Below are positions 19,645 to 28,874 of a DNA stretch of 64,000 nucleotides, in pieces. The stretch spans positions 2,861,501 to 2,925,500 of the forward strand of contig NZ_CP115784.1 of the NCBI RefSeq assembly GCF_027913215.1, in the 5' to 3' direction. This DNA comes from Paracoccus aerodenitrificans. Its GTDB lineage: Bacteria > Pseudomonadota > Alphaproteobacteria > Rhodobacterales > Rhodobacteraceae. Below the pieces are notes generated by a model. That model saw nothing but the letters and a program-made list of their open reading frames with translations, was not told the DNA's origin and made no database searches. Positions within the stretch are counted from its first letter, which is position 1, and each line of letters opens with the position of its first letter. The position numbers were made by a program, and so were the translations under genes.

Positions 19645-20892
19645 TCACGCGGCGGCGTCTTCCGCGATCCCCAGAAGCCGCTTCTCCCAGTCTTCGGTCA
19701 ACTGATGGGCGGCGCGGTTGCGGGCCCGCTCGGCCTCTCGCCGGGCGGCGGGCAGATGGCCGGATTGCGCCAATACGTCGAGGCAGTCCAGCAATGTCTG
19801 CTGCACCTCAAACAGGCCGCCCCCATCGCGGGCAATCGGCGCGAAGAAGGTGGTGTAGATCTGCGACACATCCAGCGGCGGCGCCGAGACCCGATCATAG
19901 GCGGGTTCCAACCCATCCTCTGGCGGCTGGTGATATTCCTGCAGGACACGGGTTCCGGCCCGCAACACCTCGATTGCCGTTCCCGGATCGTTGATGCCGG
20001 GCGACAGCGCCTTGCTGGCGACCTCTCCAAGCACGGTCAGGCCATATTGCAGATCCTGTTCGAAGCTGCGCGAGTCGCCAAGCGTAAAACAGCGATGCAG
20101 CGCCGCCGAGAACTTGTCCTCGACCCCCGCCGATAGGCGCAGAAGCGGCTCGCCGCGATGCACATATTTGCCCGGCATCCGCAAGATCCCGACCTTGATA
20201 TCCGCGGTTTCGGCTGCCTTCTGAAGCTCGGCCATGTCGATATAGCGGACATAGCCAGACTGGTCGGCCAGCACCATCGCACTGGCCTCATCGGGCGAAA
20301 CCTGCCGCGACTCGGCCCCCAATGAGGGCCATTCGCGATAGAGCCGCGCCGAGGGCATGGATGCGCTCTCGATCCGGTCGATAATATCGCTCATCCGGCC
20401 AAATTCGTTCAGGTGGTTGACCCAGCGAAGCAGCGCCCAAGTGATCAGGAAAATATCCAGAAGCGTCGCGATGAACAGCAGGACCCGCGCATTATCGGGA
20501 TATTGCCCCGCAGACAGGCCGATAATGCCGACAATCGAAAACAGGAACGAGCCGACAAAGACCGACACCGCCGTCTGGGCGACGCTGTCGCCCTCCAGCA
20601 GCCGGGTCGAGCGCGGCGTCGCGTTCGAGGTCGCCGAACTGTAGGCGCTGACAATGATCGACATTGAAAACGTCGTTACCGCCAGCATCGACGAGGCGAT
20701 GATATTCAGCAGCGACCCGACCGAACCGGATGCCAGGTCGATCTTGGGAACATAGGGCAGAAACGGGCCGATAAACTGCGCAACCAGCGCAAGCGCGATC
20801 CCGGCGAAACTGTACAGCGTCACGCGGATCCACATTTTCCGAAGCTGTTCGCGCAGCTTCATCATCCACGCCCCGTGAATCCAGCCAAACAT
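19645..20892 (-). CDS. DUF2254 family membrane protein
   Basis: This is a predicted inner membrane protein of 415 residues in the DUF2254 family, whose function is not known. Four hydrophobic segments occupy the N-terminal half (roughly residues 20-160), then a soluble domain with LADQSGYVRYIDMAELQKAA and SPGINDPGTAIEVL, both highly typical of the family. I prefer the ATG at 20892 (MFGWIHGAW), preceded by AGGGGG; further in-frame starts upstream (up to 20949) add residues that do not look conserved. It is monocistronic. Confidence 0.82.
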   Translation of the reverse strand: MFGWIHGAWMMKLREQLRKMWIRVTLYSFAGIALALVAQFIGPFLPYVPKIDLASGSVGSLLNIIASSMLAVTTFSMSIIVSAYSSATSNATPRSTRLLEGDSVAQTAVSVFVGSFLFSIVGIIGLSAGQYPDNARVLLFIATLLDIFLITWALLRWVNHLNEFGRMSDIIDRIESASMPSARLYREWPSLGAESRQVSPDEASAMVLADQSGYVRYIDMAELQKAAETADIKVGILRMPGKYVHRGEPLLRLSAGVEDKFSAALHRCFTLGDSRSFEQDLQYGLTVLGEVASKALSPGINDPGTAIEVLRAGTRVLQEYHQPPEDGLEPAYDRVSAPPLDVSQIYTTFFAPIARDGGGLFEVQQTLLDCLDVLAQSGHLPAARREAERARNRAAHQLTEDWEKRLLGIAEDAAA

Positions 20893-21031
20893 GCTGCCCC
20901 CTGTTACCATCAGCACCGCATTTGTGGCGGTTTTCGCGGGGCGGTTCAATGCGGATATGGGCGCCGGTCCTTACCATCGGCGAGGGGATGCGCTGCCATC
21001 AATGGAGACTTGCAGCGAGGCAGTTTATCCC

Positions 21032-21994
21032 TCAGGCGGCGTATTTCCCCACGGCCCCGCCCTGTTTCGACCATTCCGCATACCACGCGTCGAACAGTTT
21101 CAACTGCGCCTCGGCAAAGCCCTTCTGCGACTCGCTCAGCATGTCGGTTTCGTTGAAATGCAGTGCAAATCCGGGATGTCCCTTCAGCACCATGAGATGC
21201 TTGAAGAACAGGACCAAATCGGGGCCTTCATCAAATTTCGACAGGACCGCAAGCGCCTCTTCCAGTTCCTTCGCGCGGCTCCGTGCCTCGGCATCTCCTT
21301 TTGCTGCCGCCTGACACAGATTGACCAGATGCAGCACTTCCTTTGGCAGAACGCAGCCGATCCCGGTAATCGCGCCGGTCGCGCCGCAATTGACGAAGCC
21401 ATGATAAACGGCCGTATCGACGCCGATCATCAGGGTCACATCGTCGTCACGGCTGGTAATATGCTCGGCCGCATAGCTGAGATCGCCGGCCCCGCCGAAT
21501 TCCTTGAAGCCGATCAGGTTGGGATGTTCATCGCGCAGGGCGAAGAACAGATCCGCCCGCGTCGCGAAACCGTAATACGGGCTGTTATAGATCACCGCTG
21601 GCAGATCGGGGGCAGCGCTGAGGATCGCCTTGAAATGCGCCCGCTGCGCCGCGACCGAGGGGCCGCGCGACAGAACGCGCGGAATGACCATCAGCCCTTG
21701 TGCGCCAACCTGCTGCGCATGACGCGCATGGGCCACCGCAGATGCCGTATTGATCGCGCCGGTGCCGACAATGACCGGAATCCCCGCCTTTACCAGCCGT
21801 TCCACACCCTCCATCCGCTGCGCATCGGTCAGAAGCGGCCAGTCCCCCATCGAGCCGCAATAGACCACGGATGACATTCCCGCCGCGATCAGCATCTGCC
21901 CCTCGGCGACCAGAGCGTCGAAATCGGGCAGACGCTCCGCCGTGCAGGGCGTCATCAGCGCCGGAATCGTGCCGGAAAAGATCTGAGAGTTCAT
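21032..21994 (-). CDS. Dihydrodipicolinate synthase family protein, probable hydroxyproline-pathway deaminase
   Basis: This 320-residue TIM-barrel enzyme belongs to the DapA/NAL family. The Schiff-base lysine is visible in LIGFKEFGG and the tyrosine motif as VIYNSPYYGF. In hydroxyproline operons such proteins act as delta1-pyrroline-4-hydroxy-2-carboxylate deaminase, forming alpha-ketoglutarate semialdehyde. The context (epimerase, D-amino acid dehydrogenase, GntR) supports that role over lysine synthesis. I chose the ATG at 21994, preceded by AGGAGG at six bases; an in-frame ATG at 22048 has a Shine-Dalgarno placed too close. It has its own promoter and operator upstream. The semialdehyde dehydrogenase that would follow is not in the window. 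Confidence 0.82.
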   Translation of the reverse strand: MNSQIFSGTIPALMTPCTAERLPDFDALVAEGQMLIAAGMSSVVYCGSMGDWPLLTDAQRMEGVERLVKAGIPVIVGTGAINTASAVAHARHAQQVGAQGLMVIPRVLSRGPSVAAQRAHFKAILSAAPDLPAVIYNSPYYGFATRADLFFALRDEHPNLIGFKEFGGAGDLSYAAEHITSRDDDVTLMIGVDTAVYHGFVNCGATGAITGIGCVLPKEVLHLVNLCQAAAKGDAEARSRAKELEEALAVLSKFDEGPDLVLFFKHLMVLKGHPGFALHFNETDMLSESQKGFAEAQLKLFDAWYAEWSKQGGAVGKYAA

Positions 21995-22062
21995 TCCTGT
22001 CCTCCTGGGCAAAGCGCGACAGGGGCCGGTGCCGCCCGCGCGAATCATGTCTCCTCAGGTTC

Positions 22063-22090
22063 AAAATACTTTATGTATTTTTCCTGTCGA
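22063..22090 (-). promoter_or_regulatory. Promoter and candidate GntR operator of the deaminase gene
   Basis: On the minus strand TCGACA (22085-22090) and TATTTT (22063-22068) form a sigma70-like promoter with a 16-base spacer. The palindrome ATAC-N5-GTAT (22066-22078) lies between and over these elements, so a bound repressor would block transcription. The same palindrome occurs at 29774-29786 upstream of the transporter operon. Confidence 0.55.
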
Positions 22091-22125
22091 CGTAAATTTT
22101 CGCACCGCTGCAAAGGCCGCACCGC

Positions 22126-22830
22126 CTACAGCGCGATATCCTGACGCCGGTCCTGAGAAATCAGCCTGCGGATCTGCCCGACGATCTGGTCGGCATGCAG
22201 GCGGGCGATACGGTCCGCCTCTGCCACATCGCGATCTTCTATGGCGCGGATCATCGCCTCATGCTCATCGATCACACTTTGCGGCATCCGGTCGTTATAT
22301 GAGGAATAATATACCCGCAGAACCCGCCTGCCCTCATCCAGCAAGCGGTTGAAAAGTCCTGAATAATAGGGATTCCCCCCCGCCACCCCGATAGCGGCGT
22401 GAAACTCCCGGTTCGAGGCGATCATCGCCATCGCATCGTGCCGCGCCACGGCAGCGATGAACTCATCCTGATGGGCGCGGATCAGCGCCAGATCTTCATC
22501 GCTGCGATTCTCGGCGGCAAGCCGGGTCGTTACCCGATACATCAGCGTGATCGCATCGAAAAAATGATGCATGTTCAGGAAATCGATATTCGACACCACG
22601 GTCGAGCGATTGGGCAAAGTAGTCACCAGCCCATCCGCGGCAAGTCTGACAAGCGCCTCACGAATAGGCGTGCGCGACATGGACAACCGCTCGGAAAGCT
22701 GGATTTCGTCGATCAGACTGCCCGGAGGCAGCGTCAGATCGATGATCTCATCGCGCAGGATTTCGTAGACATAGCGAACGCCCTCGCCGCGCCTGCGCTC
22801 GGTCCTGTCACTTTCCGCATTCTTCTTCAT
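22126..22830 (-). CDS. GntR-family regulator (FadR/FCD subgroup) of the hydroxyproline island
   Basis: This 234-residue regulator has an N-terminal winged helix (residues about 15-82, LSERLSMSRTPIREALVRLAADGLV) and an all-helical FCD effector domain (about 90-215) with metal-site-type residues (NREFHAAIGVAGGN, DEHEAMIRAIEDRD). It overlaps the aconitase X gene by 23 bases and so belongs to the catabolic operon. It probably represses the operon and is released by a hydroxyproline-derived ligand. The shared ATAC-N5-GTAT palindrome flanking the island is its likely site. Ligand and sign of regulation are inferred. Confidence 0.88.
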   Translation of the reverse strand: MKKNAESDRTERRRGEGVRYVYEILRDEIIDLTLPPGSLIDEIQLSERLSMSRTPIREALVRLAADGLVTTLPNRSTVVSNIDFLNMHHFFDAITLMYRVTTRLAAENRSDEDLALIRAHQDEFIAAVARHDAMAMIASNREFHAAIGVAGGNPYYSGLFNRLLDEGRRVLRVYYSSYNDRMPQSVIDEHEAMIRAIEDRDVAEADRIARLHADQIVGQIRRLISQDRRQDIAL

Positions 22831-24535
22831 CCAAATACCCTTCCATCAGCGGCAACTCGTCAACGCTCAGCCAATCAGGCGGCACCGGTGCAGCCTTTGC
22901 CGAAATCGCGGCGGCTGCACAATCCGCGAGGCTTCCGAAACGAAATTCCCGGCCCGACAGGCCGGGGCCGTAATGGGCGTATTTGCCGGAATTGGTCATG
23001 ACCGTATGTGCCTGCGGCGGAAAGACCGGCTCGGTGATCGAGCACCAGCACAGATCGGGGATTACCTGAACATCCGCTTCGCTCAGCAAATGCAGCGTAC
23101 CGTCCTTGCGCAGCACCTGGATCGTCTCTCGTCCGGCGGTGATGATGGTGGCCGCGCTGACCTTCCGCCCGTGCAGCAGCCGGGCGAATTCGCGGCATTC
23201 ACCGGCAGAGGCATGAGGGCTGCCGATGGCGATCAGGTCGATCCTGTCGGGGCCGTGATTCAGCTCATCCCATGCGCGGCGAAGATCCCTGCGGGTGATG
23301 CTGCGCCGGTCGGACCCGGGGTCCGGCCTCATGTCGGATTCCGGCGTGACCCCGTCGATATGCAGCATCGGCGCGGCAGAGGTGGTGCCGAAGGCCGCGC
23401 AGAGCGCCTTGAGATTATCCGAGGACGGCGCGTACTGCTTCAGCCCGGTCAGCAGGGGGATACGGTCGGGCGCGTTCAGCCCGGCAAGATATCCGATCAG
23501 CGGCCAGATCGCGTCATCGGCCCCGCGCGGCAGGTCGAAATCCAGCACGCGGCGGGGGCGGCGTTCGCGGTCCAGATAGACGCCTGACAGCGCTGCGCGG
23601 CCGGTCACGGCGATGCAGAGATCCAGATAATCGGGATGCTTGGGGGTTCGCGCCCCCAGCACGGTATTGGCGAACACGACGGCATTGGATTCGGCCCATG
23701 CGATATCCTCACCCTCTGCCGGGCGGTCCTCCAGCAGATAGGGTGCACAGGTGAAGCTGGGTCGGCAGCCCATGCGCGTATAGGCATCGGCCAGCCGCGC
23801 GGCCTGATCTCCGAAAAGCTGCGGCACGCCCTGCGCCTGCCAGTTCTGCCGATCCACCGAGATTGCGTTGATCGTTGTCGGGATACGGACAGATGCGCCG
23901 AGATTGGCCATTTTCTCGGCAAAGATCAGATTGGCCTGATTGGCGAGAATGCAGCCGTCGATATGCCCGCGCGTGACATCGGTCAGGCTGGCGGCACCCT
24001 GAAGCCGCGCGACCATATGGACGATCTTCATGGCAAGGGCGGTGGCCTCTCCGTGATCGCCGCGCAGCATGGCGCGGTCGGATTCGGAAAGGGTCAGGGG
24101 GGTGTCGGGAGGTTCTGCGACGGGCAGAAGGATATCCGGGCCGGAAATCGCGTCACGGGTGATCGTCAGATGCCCGGCCTTTGCCAGAGCGACGAAATCA
24201 TCCGGCGAGACGCGCAGCACCGGCAGGCTGCGCCCGAAGATCTCTGCCCCGATCAGAGCGCCGAGCGTCGCCACATCCTCTGCCTCGGAAAAGATCAGCG
24301 CGGCAGGGGTATTGCCGTTCAGCATCATTTCAAGGATCACGCCCGATCCCGAACAGGATCCCCGGCTGGTCGGCATCATCACCACGCGCCCGGCCAGCTC
24401 CGCTCCGCAGGCCGGATGATGCGTGTCGATCACCCGCGCCCGATCCGGATCGACGCCGCCCCAGAAGCTGAGCCCACGATCCATCGCCAGAACCGGGCCG
24501 GAGGCCGTGCCGGGCAGGATGCGGGTTGCGGTCAT
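22808..24535 (-). CDS. Aconitase X, fused form, probable cis-3-hydroxy-L-proline dehydratase
   Basis: This 575-residue protein fuses the small swivelling domain (DUF126, residues about 1-135, with PTSRGSCSGSGVI carrying the conserved Ser) to the large DUF521 aconitase-like domain (about 150-560). Single-chain bacterial aconitase X enzymes have been described as cis-3-hydroxy-L-proline dehydratases, giving delta1-pyrroline-2-carboxylate. Iron-sulfur ligand candidates are Cys residues in FTCAPYL and later in LCWCSITEP. The neighbouring epimerase, transporter and imine reductase support a hydroxyproline role. The start overlaps the epimerase stop by four bases, so it is in one operon. The exact substrate is inferred from family and context. 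Confidence 0.85.
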   Translation of the reverse strand: MTATRILPGTASGPVLAMDRGLSFWGGVDPDRARVIDTHHPACGAELAGRVVMMPTSRGSCSGSGVILEMMLNGNTPAALIFSEAEDVATLGALIGAEIFGRSLPVLRVSPDDFVALAKAGHLTITRDAISGPDILLPVAEPPDTPLTLSESDRAMLRGDHGEATALAMKIVHMVARLQGAASLTDVTRGHIDGCILANQANLIFAEKMANLGASVRIPTTINAISVDRQNWQAQGVPQLFGDQAARLADAYTRMGCRPSFTCAPYLLEDRPAEGEDIAWAESNAVVFANTVLGARTPKHPDYLDLCIAVTGRAALSGVYLDRERRPRRVLDFDLPRGADDAIWPLIGYLAGLNAPDRIPLLTGLKQYAPSSDNLKALCAAFGTTSAAPMLHIDGVTPESDMRPDPGSDRRSITRRDLRRAWDELNHGPDRIDLIAIGSPHASAGECREFARLLHGRKVSAATIITAGRETIQVLRKDGTLHLLSEADVQVIPDLCWCSITEPVFPPQAHTVMTNSGKYAHYGPGLSGREFRFGSLADCAAAAISAKAAPVPPDWLSVDELPLMEGYLDEEECGK

Positions 24536-25533
24536 GTCACCACGAAACCATGCGCGAAGGGGTCGCGGTCGTCGATGAAGATGGTGTTATAGCCGGTCAT
24601 CCGCGCCCATCCGGCAATGGAAGGGATAATGGCGGGGCGGCCCGCGACCTCGGTTGCCGCCTCGACCCGGCCCTTGAAGATCGAGCCGATAATGCTCTCA
24701 TGCCAGAACTCATCGCCCGGTTTCAGCTTTCCCTTCGCGGCAAGCTGGGCCATGCGGGCCGAGGTGCCCGTGCCGCAGGGGCTGCGGTCTATGGCCTTTT
24801 CGCCATAGAATACCGCGTTGCGGGCATGGGCGCCCGCGACTGTCGGCGCTCCGGTCCAGAGGATATGAAACAGCCCGTTGATCCGGTCATCCTGCGGGTG
24901 CGCGAAATCATATTTCGCGTTCAAAGCCGCCCGCAGCTTCCGCGACCAGCCGACCAGTTCGCCCGCCGAATGATCGGCCATATCGCGGAAATTCTTCTGG
25001 GGTTCGATAATCGCGTAGAAATTGCCGCCATAGGCGATATCGACGACGATTTCGCCAAGCCCCTCGACCTCGGCCGTCAGCGCCTCGGCATAGAGAAAAC
25101 CGGGGACATTGGTCAGGCGGACTTCCTCGACAAAGCGGCCCTGCTGCACATAGGAAATATCGACCTTGCCCGCCGGGGTCTCGATGGATAGCCGCCCCGG
25201 TTCGCGGGGGCGGATCAGCCCGTTCTCGATCCCCATTGTGATCGTGCCGATGGTGCCGTGGCCGCACATGGGCAGGCAGCCCGAGGTTTCGATGTAGAGC
25301 ACCGCAATATCGCAATCGGGCCGCGTCGGAGGGTACAGGATCGTGCCGGACATCATGTCATGGCCGCGCGGCTCGAACATCAGCCCGGTGCGGATCCAGT
25401 CATATTCGCGCATGAAATGGGCGCGTTTTTCCAGCATATCCGCGCCCTCCAGCAGGGGTGCGCCGCCCGAGACGAGGCGGACCGGATTGCCGCATGTATG
25501 GCCGTCGATGCAGGAAAATGTATATGTGGTCAT
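24532..25533 (-). CDS. 4-hydroxyproline 2-epimerase (proline racemase family)
   Basis: This enzyme inverts C2 of trans-4-hydroxy-L-proline to the cis-D form without cofactor. The 333-residue protein has both catalytic cysteines: Cys90 in PMCGHGTIG and Cys253 in RSPCGTGTSA. Presence of both favours epimerase over trans-3-hydroxyproline dehydratase, in which one is replaced by Thr or Ser. I chose the ATG at 25533, where the DNA encodes the family-typical opening (HTCGNPVR); the frame upstream overlaps the oxidase gene. It overlaps the D-amino acid dehydrogenase by four bases and aconitase X by four bases. Confidence 0.9.
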   Translation of the reverse strand: MTTYTFSCIDGHTCGNPVRLVSGGAPLLEGADMLEKRAHFMREYDWIRTGLMFEPRGHDMMSGTILYPPTRPDCDIAVLYIETSGCLPMCGHGTIGTITMGIENGLIRPREPGRLSIETPAGKVDISYVQQGRFVEEVRLTNVPGFLYAEALTAEVEGLGEIVVDIAYGGNFYAIIEPQKNFRDMADHSAGELVGWSRKLRAALNAKYDFAHPQDDRINGLFHILWTGAPTVAGAHARNAVFYGEKAIDRSPCGTGTSARMAQLAAKGKLKPGDEFWHESIIGSIFKGRVEAATEVAGRPAIIPSIAGWARMTGYNTIFIDDRDPFAHGFVVT

Positions 25534-26765
25534 GGCTGAAACCGTGAGGGAGAGAAGGGGGCGAGGTCTATCGCAGGGGGCTGGCCGGTCACCAGATCCG
25601 CCACAAGCCGCGCGGTTCCGGCGGATTGCGTCAGGCCCAGATGGCCATTGCCGAATGCATAGGTCACGCGCGGTCCGGCCCCGGAAGGACCGATGACCGG
25701 CAGCGTATCGGGCAGCGAGGGGCGGAACCCCATCCATTGCCGCCCGCCTTCGGTGTTCAGATCGGGCAGGAAAGCCTTGGCCTTTTTCAGCATCGCCTCG
25801 GCGCGTTTATAGTTCGGCGGGGCATCCAGCCCGCCCAGTTCTACCGCGCCGCCGACGCGAATGCCGGTATCAAGCTTCGTGACCATGAAACCATGCCCGC
25901 CAAAGGTGATCTGGATGCGAAGATCAACGGCCCCCGGCGGCAGGGTGGTGTTATAGCCGCGCTCGGTCTCCAGCGGGATGCGGTCACCGAGGCTGCGGGC
26001 GATGCGGTGCGAGAATGCCCCCGCCGCCAGCACGACCTGCCCCGCCTGATATGTATCGTCGATCCGCACTGTGTCGCCGTCGATCCTTAATGCGGTCACC
26101 TCGGCCTGGTGGATCAGCCCGCCGCGTTCGGTAAACCGCGCGGCAAGGGCCAGCGTGTAATCCTTCGGATCCGAGATCGACCAATAGGCCGGGGTAAACG
26201 TGCCGCTGATAAAGCGCGGGGCGAGACCGGGCTGGATTTCGTCCATCTCGGCGCGGGTGAGGTGGCGGAATTCGAAACCGTGACGTTCCCGCGCCTGCCA
26301 GACCGGCAGGGTGGCGCGGAATTCGGATTCGGATTCATAGGGCTGCAAATTGCCGTATTTCCGCAGCATGTGGCTGTGACCATTGGCGGCAAGAAACGGC
26401 TCCAACTCGGACCGGGCAAGGTCGATCAGCGCGGTCTGGGCGTCGGTCGAGTGGCGCACGCGATGCGGCATCGAGGCCGCCGCGAAACGCGCCATCCACG
26501 GCGCGATCTTCAGCGCATAGGCAGGCGGGATGGTCAGCGGACCCAGCGGGTCCAGCAGCCATTTCGGTGCCTTCAGCAGCGTTGCAGGCGAGGCGAGCGG
26601 GGCGATTTCCGAAAAGGCAAAGCAGCTTGCATTCCCGGCAGAGGCCCCCGCCGCCGGACCTTCCCGGTCCAGCACCGTGACCGACAGCCCCCGTGCCTGA
26701 AGAGCAAGCGCGGATGACAGGCCGATCACGCCCGCGCCGATCACAATGACATCGGGCCGGGTCAT
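25530..26765 (-). CDS. FAD-dependent D-amino acid dehydrogenase, probably for D-hydroxyproline
   Basis: This 411-residue protein is of the DAO/DadA family. The N-terminal dinucleotide-binding motif (VIGAGVIGLSSALAL, residues 6-20) and the C-terminal FGNGHLGLTQSAGTARLVADL flavin region are clear. Given its place between epimerase and transporter, it should oxidise cis-4-hydroxy-D-proline to the pyrroline imine used by the deaminase at 21032. Electrons probably go to the respiratory chain rather than oxygen, as for DadA. It starts two bases after the ATPase stop. Substrate is inferred from context. Confidence 0.87.
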   Translation of the reverse strand: MTRPDVIVIGAGVIGLSSALALQARGLSVTVLDREGPAAGASAGNASCFAFSEIAPLASPATLLKAPKWLLDPLGPLTIPPAYALKIAPWMARFAAASMPHRVRHSTDAQTALIDLARSELEPFLAANGHSHMLRKYGNLQPYESESEFRATLPVWQARERHGFEFRHLTRAEMDEIQPGLAPRFISGTFTPAYWSISDPKDYTLALAARFTERGGLIHQAEVTALRIDGDTVRIDDTYQAGQVVLAAGAFSHRIARSLGDRIPLETERGYNTTLPPGAVDLRIQITFGGHGFMVTKLDTGIRVGGAVELGGLDAPPNYKRAEAMLKKAKAFLPDLNTEGGRQWMGFRPSLPDTLPVIGPSGAGPRVTYAFGNGHLGLTQSAGTARLVADLVTGQPPAIDLAPFSPSRFQP

Positions 26766-26767
26766 AG

Positions 26768-27490
26768 CTAATGCGTCGCGGACAGGAACTGCTGAAGATT
26801 CGGATCTTTCGGCGCTTCGAACAGCTCATCCGGCGGGGCGATTTCGGCCATCACGCCCTGATGGAAGAAGGCCACGCGGTCGGAGACCTCACGTGCGAAT
26901 TTCATTTCATGGGTGACGCAGATCATCGTCATGCCCTCGGATGCAAGCATGCGCAGCGTGTCCAGCACCTCGCCCACAAGCTGCGGATCGAGCGCGGATG
27001 TGACCTCATCGAACAGCATATAGCGCGGCGACATGGCAAGGGCGCGGGCAATCGCCATGCGCTGCTGCTGACCGCCCGACAGCCGGGTCGGATAGACATC
27101 CAGCTTGTCGCCCAACCCGACGTGATTGAGCTGCTTCACGGCCATCTCCTCGGCCTCGGCTTTCGACTGTTTCAGCACCTTGCGCGGCGCCAGCATGACG
27201 TTTTCCTTCACCGTCAGATGCGGGAAAGCGTTCCATTGCTGGAAGACGATGCCGATCTTCTGGCGCAGCCTGTTGATATCGGTGGATTTCGCGTGAACCT
27301 CAGTCCCGTCGACGCGGATCGTACCCGCATTGATCGGCTCCAACCCGTTGATGCAGGTCAGCAGGGTGGACTTCCCCGATCCCGAGCCGCCGATCACGGT
27401 CAGCACCTCTCCGTTATCGACGGTCAGGTCGATGCCTTTCAGCACCTCCAATGCGCCGAAGGATTTACGGACATTTTCGATCTCAATCAT
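26768..27490 (-). CDS. Amino acid ABC transporter, ATP-binding protein
   Basis: This 240-residue ATPase belongs to the polar amino acid transporter group (GlnQ/HisP type). Walker A is GGSGSGKST, the signature is LSGGQQQR, and Walker B reads MLFDEVTSALD; the Val after Glu is common in this subgroup. I chose the ATG at 27490 (MIEIENVRK), which overlaps the permease stop by eight bases; a longer frame to 27529 adds residues that do not fit the family. With the two permeases and binding protein it should import a hydroxyproline-like amino acid. Confidence 0.93.
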   Translation of the reverse strand: MIEIENVRKSFGALEVLKGIDLTVDNGEVLTVIGGSGSGKSTLLTCINGLEPINAGTIRVDGTEVHAKSTDINRLRQKIGIVFQQWNAFPHLTVKENVMLAPRKVLKQSKAEAEEMAVKQLNHVGLGDKLDVYPTRLSGGQQQRMAIARALAMSPRYMLFDEVTSALDPQLVGEVLDTLRMLASEGMTMICVTHEMKFAREVSDRVAFFHQGVMAEIAPPDELFEAPKDPNLQQFLSATH

Positions 27491-28136
27491 TGGACCACCG
27501 TCTTTCCAGATAGCCGCCAATGCGGGCAATGGGGAAACTGATGAGGAAATAGAACGCGCCGCACAGCATCAGCAGGAAAAGCGGTTCCTGAAGCCGGGTA
27601 ATCAGGATCTGCGTGGATTTCAGCAGTTCCGTCACCTGCACGACATAGACAAGCGCGGAATCCTTCATCACCGACAATGCCAGCCCGATCCAGCTTGGGA
27701 AGGCCACCCGCGTTGCCAGAGGCAGGACGATATAGCGCATATCCTGCCCCCAGGTCAGCCCAAGCGAACGGGAGGCCCGGCGCAGCGTCGGCGGCACCGA
27801 TTCAATCGCGCCGCGCACGATTTCCGCGCAATAGGCCGAGGTATACAGCGTCAGCACAAGACAGGCGACGGTGAAGCCGGATATGCGGATCTGCAGCACC
27901 GTGCCGATAAAGGCGAAGGTCAGCACAAGCTGGATCAGCAGCGGGATGGACCGGAACACATCCAGAAAGAAGGTCAGCGGCGCGGCCCAGACCGGCCCGA
28001 CCTGATAGCGGAAGACCCCGAAGATGATCCCCAGCACCGTGCCGCAGAACACTGCGATCAGGGTGACGAGGATGGTCATCCCCGCGCCCTCGGCCATGAA
28101 TATCAGATCGTTGAGGGTTATCGAAGTATCGAACAT
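27483..28136 (-). CDS. Amino acid ABC transporter, permease 1
   Basis: This is a 217-residue HisM/GlnP-type inner membrane permease with about five helices. The EAA loop that contacts the ATPase appears as SAYCAEIVRGAIESVPPTLRRASRSLGL, continuing into the typical IVLPLATR segment. It lies between the second permease (ten bases upstream) and the ATPase (eight-base overlap). Confidence 0.92.
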   Translation of the reverse strand: MFDTSITLNDLIFMAEGAGMTILVTLIAVFCGTVLGIIFGVFRYQVGPVWAAPLTFFLDVFRSIPLLIQLVLTFAFIGTVLQIRISGFTVACLVLTLYTSAYCAEIVRGAIESVPPTLRRASRSLGLTWGQDMRYIVLPLATRVAFPSWIGLALSVMKDSALVYVVQVTELLKSTQILITRLQEPLFLLMLCGAFYFLISFPIARIGGYLERRWSND

Positions 28137-28146
28137 CGTTTCCCCC

Positions 28147-28812
28147 TTAATACCGGAACATGCGCCGGGCGATCAGCCGCGTGGCAAGCTGGATCACCTT
28201 GACGATGACATAGAAGATGACACCGGCAACGAAGAACAGTTCAAACGTGCGGAAGGTCAGCGCGTTCAGATCCTGCGTGACGCCGTAAAGATCGGTGTTC
28301 ATCCCGACCGTCACACCAAGCGAGGTCATCAGCACCGCCCAGACCATCTGGTTCGACATCGGCAAAAACGCGATGCGCAGCATTTGCGGCATGACGATAT
28401 AGCGGAAGGATTGCAGTTCCGACATGCCAAGCGAACGGCCGGACCGCGCCTGCGTGTCGGGAATGGCTTTCAGCGCGCCGCGGAAATTCTCGGACAGATA
28501 GCCTGCATTATTGAAGGTGATCCCGATCAGAAGCGAGGTCCACGGGCTGAAATGGATGCCGAAACTGGCGACGCCAAAATGCGCCATATAGATCTGGAAC
28601 AGCGCCGGAGTATTACGCGCCACCTCGACCCATGCTGCTGCGATCCCGCCCAGGACGCGATTGCCCGACAGCCGGAACAGGGTCAGCACGATCGCCAGCA
28701 CGATGCCGATCACCATCGACAGCACCGCCACCTGCATGGTGACAAACGCACCTTCCAGCATTTCCGGGAAGTAGCGCGAGACCTGCTTCCACTGGAATGT
28801 ATAGTTGAACAT
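28147..28812 (-). CDS. Amino acid ABC transporter, permease 2
   Basis: This 221-residue permease is the partner of the one at 27483. The EAA loop is AGYLSENFRGALKAIPDTQARSGRSLGM, followed by IVMPQMLRIA. Two different permeases are usual for amino acid importers of this class, where they form a heterodimer. The gene starts 62 bases after the binding protein gene; the gap contains a GC-rich inverted repeat (GGCGCGGGAT/ATCCCGCGCC, 28841-28862) that may favour higher expression of the binding protein. Confidence 0.92.
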   Translation of the reverse strand: MFNYTFQWKQVSRYFPEMLEGAFVTMQVAVLSMVIGIVLAIVLTLFRLSGNRVLGGIAAAWVEVARNTPALFQIYMAHFGVASFGIHFSPWTSLLIGITFNNAGYLSENFRGALKAIPDTQARSGRSLGMSELQSFRYIVMPQMLRIAFLPMSNQMVWAVLMTSLGVTVGMNTDLYGVTQDLNALTFRTFELFFVAGVIFYVIVKVIQLATRLIARRMFRY

Positions 28813-28840
28813 GACCGCCTCTCGTCACGGAACGAAAAGG

Positions 28841-28862
28841 CGGCGCGGGATGATCCCGCGCC
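28841..28862 (-). other. Hairpin between binding protein and permease genes
   Basis: GGCGCGGGAT and ATCCCGCGCC form a ten-base-pair stem with a two-base gap. Such hairpins often stabilise the upstream mRNA for an abundant binding protein. No T-run follows, so it should not terminate fully. Confidence 0.5.
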
Positions 28863-28874
28863 GCGCCTGCGGTC

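Noticed and set aside
22808-24535. Ordinary aconitase or isopropylmalate isomerase
   Set aside because: Domain order (small DUF126 domain first, then DUF521) and motifs match aconitase X, not AcnA/LeuC.
24532-25533. trans-3-hydroxy-L-proline dehydratase
   Set aside because: Both catalytic positions are Cys (90 and 253), which fits the epimerase; the dehydratase has Thr or Ser at one of them.
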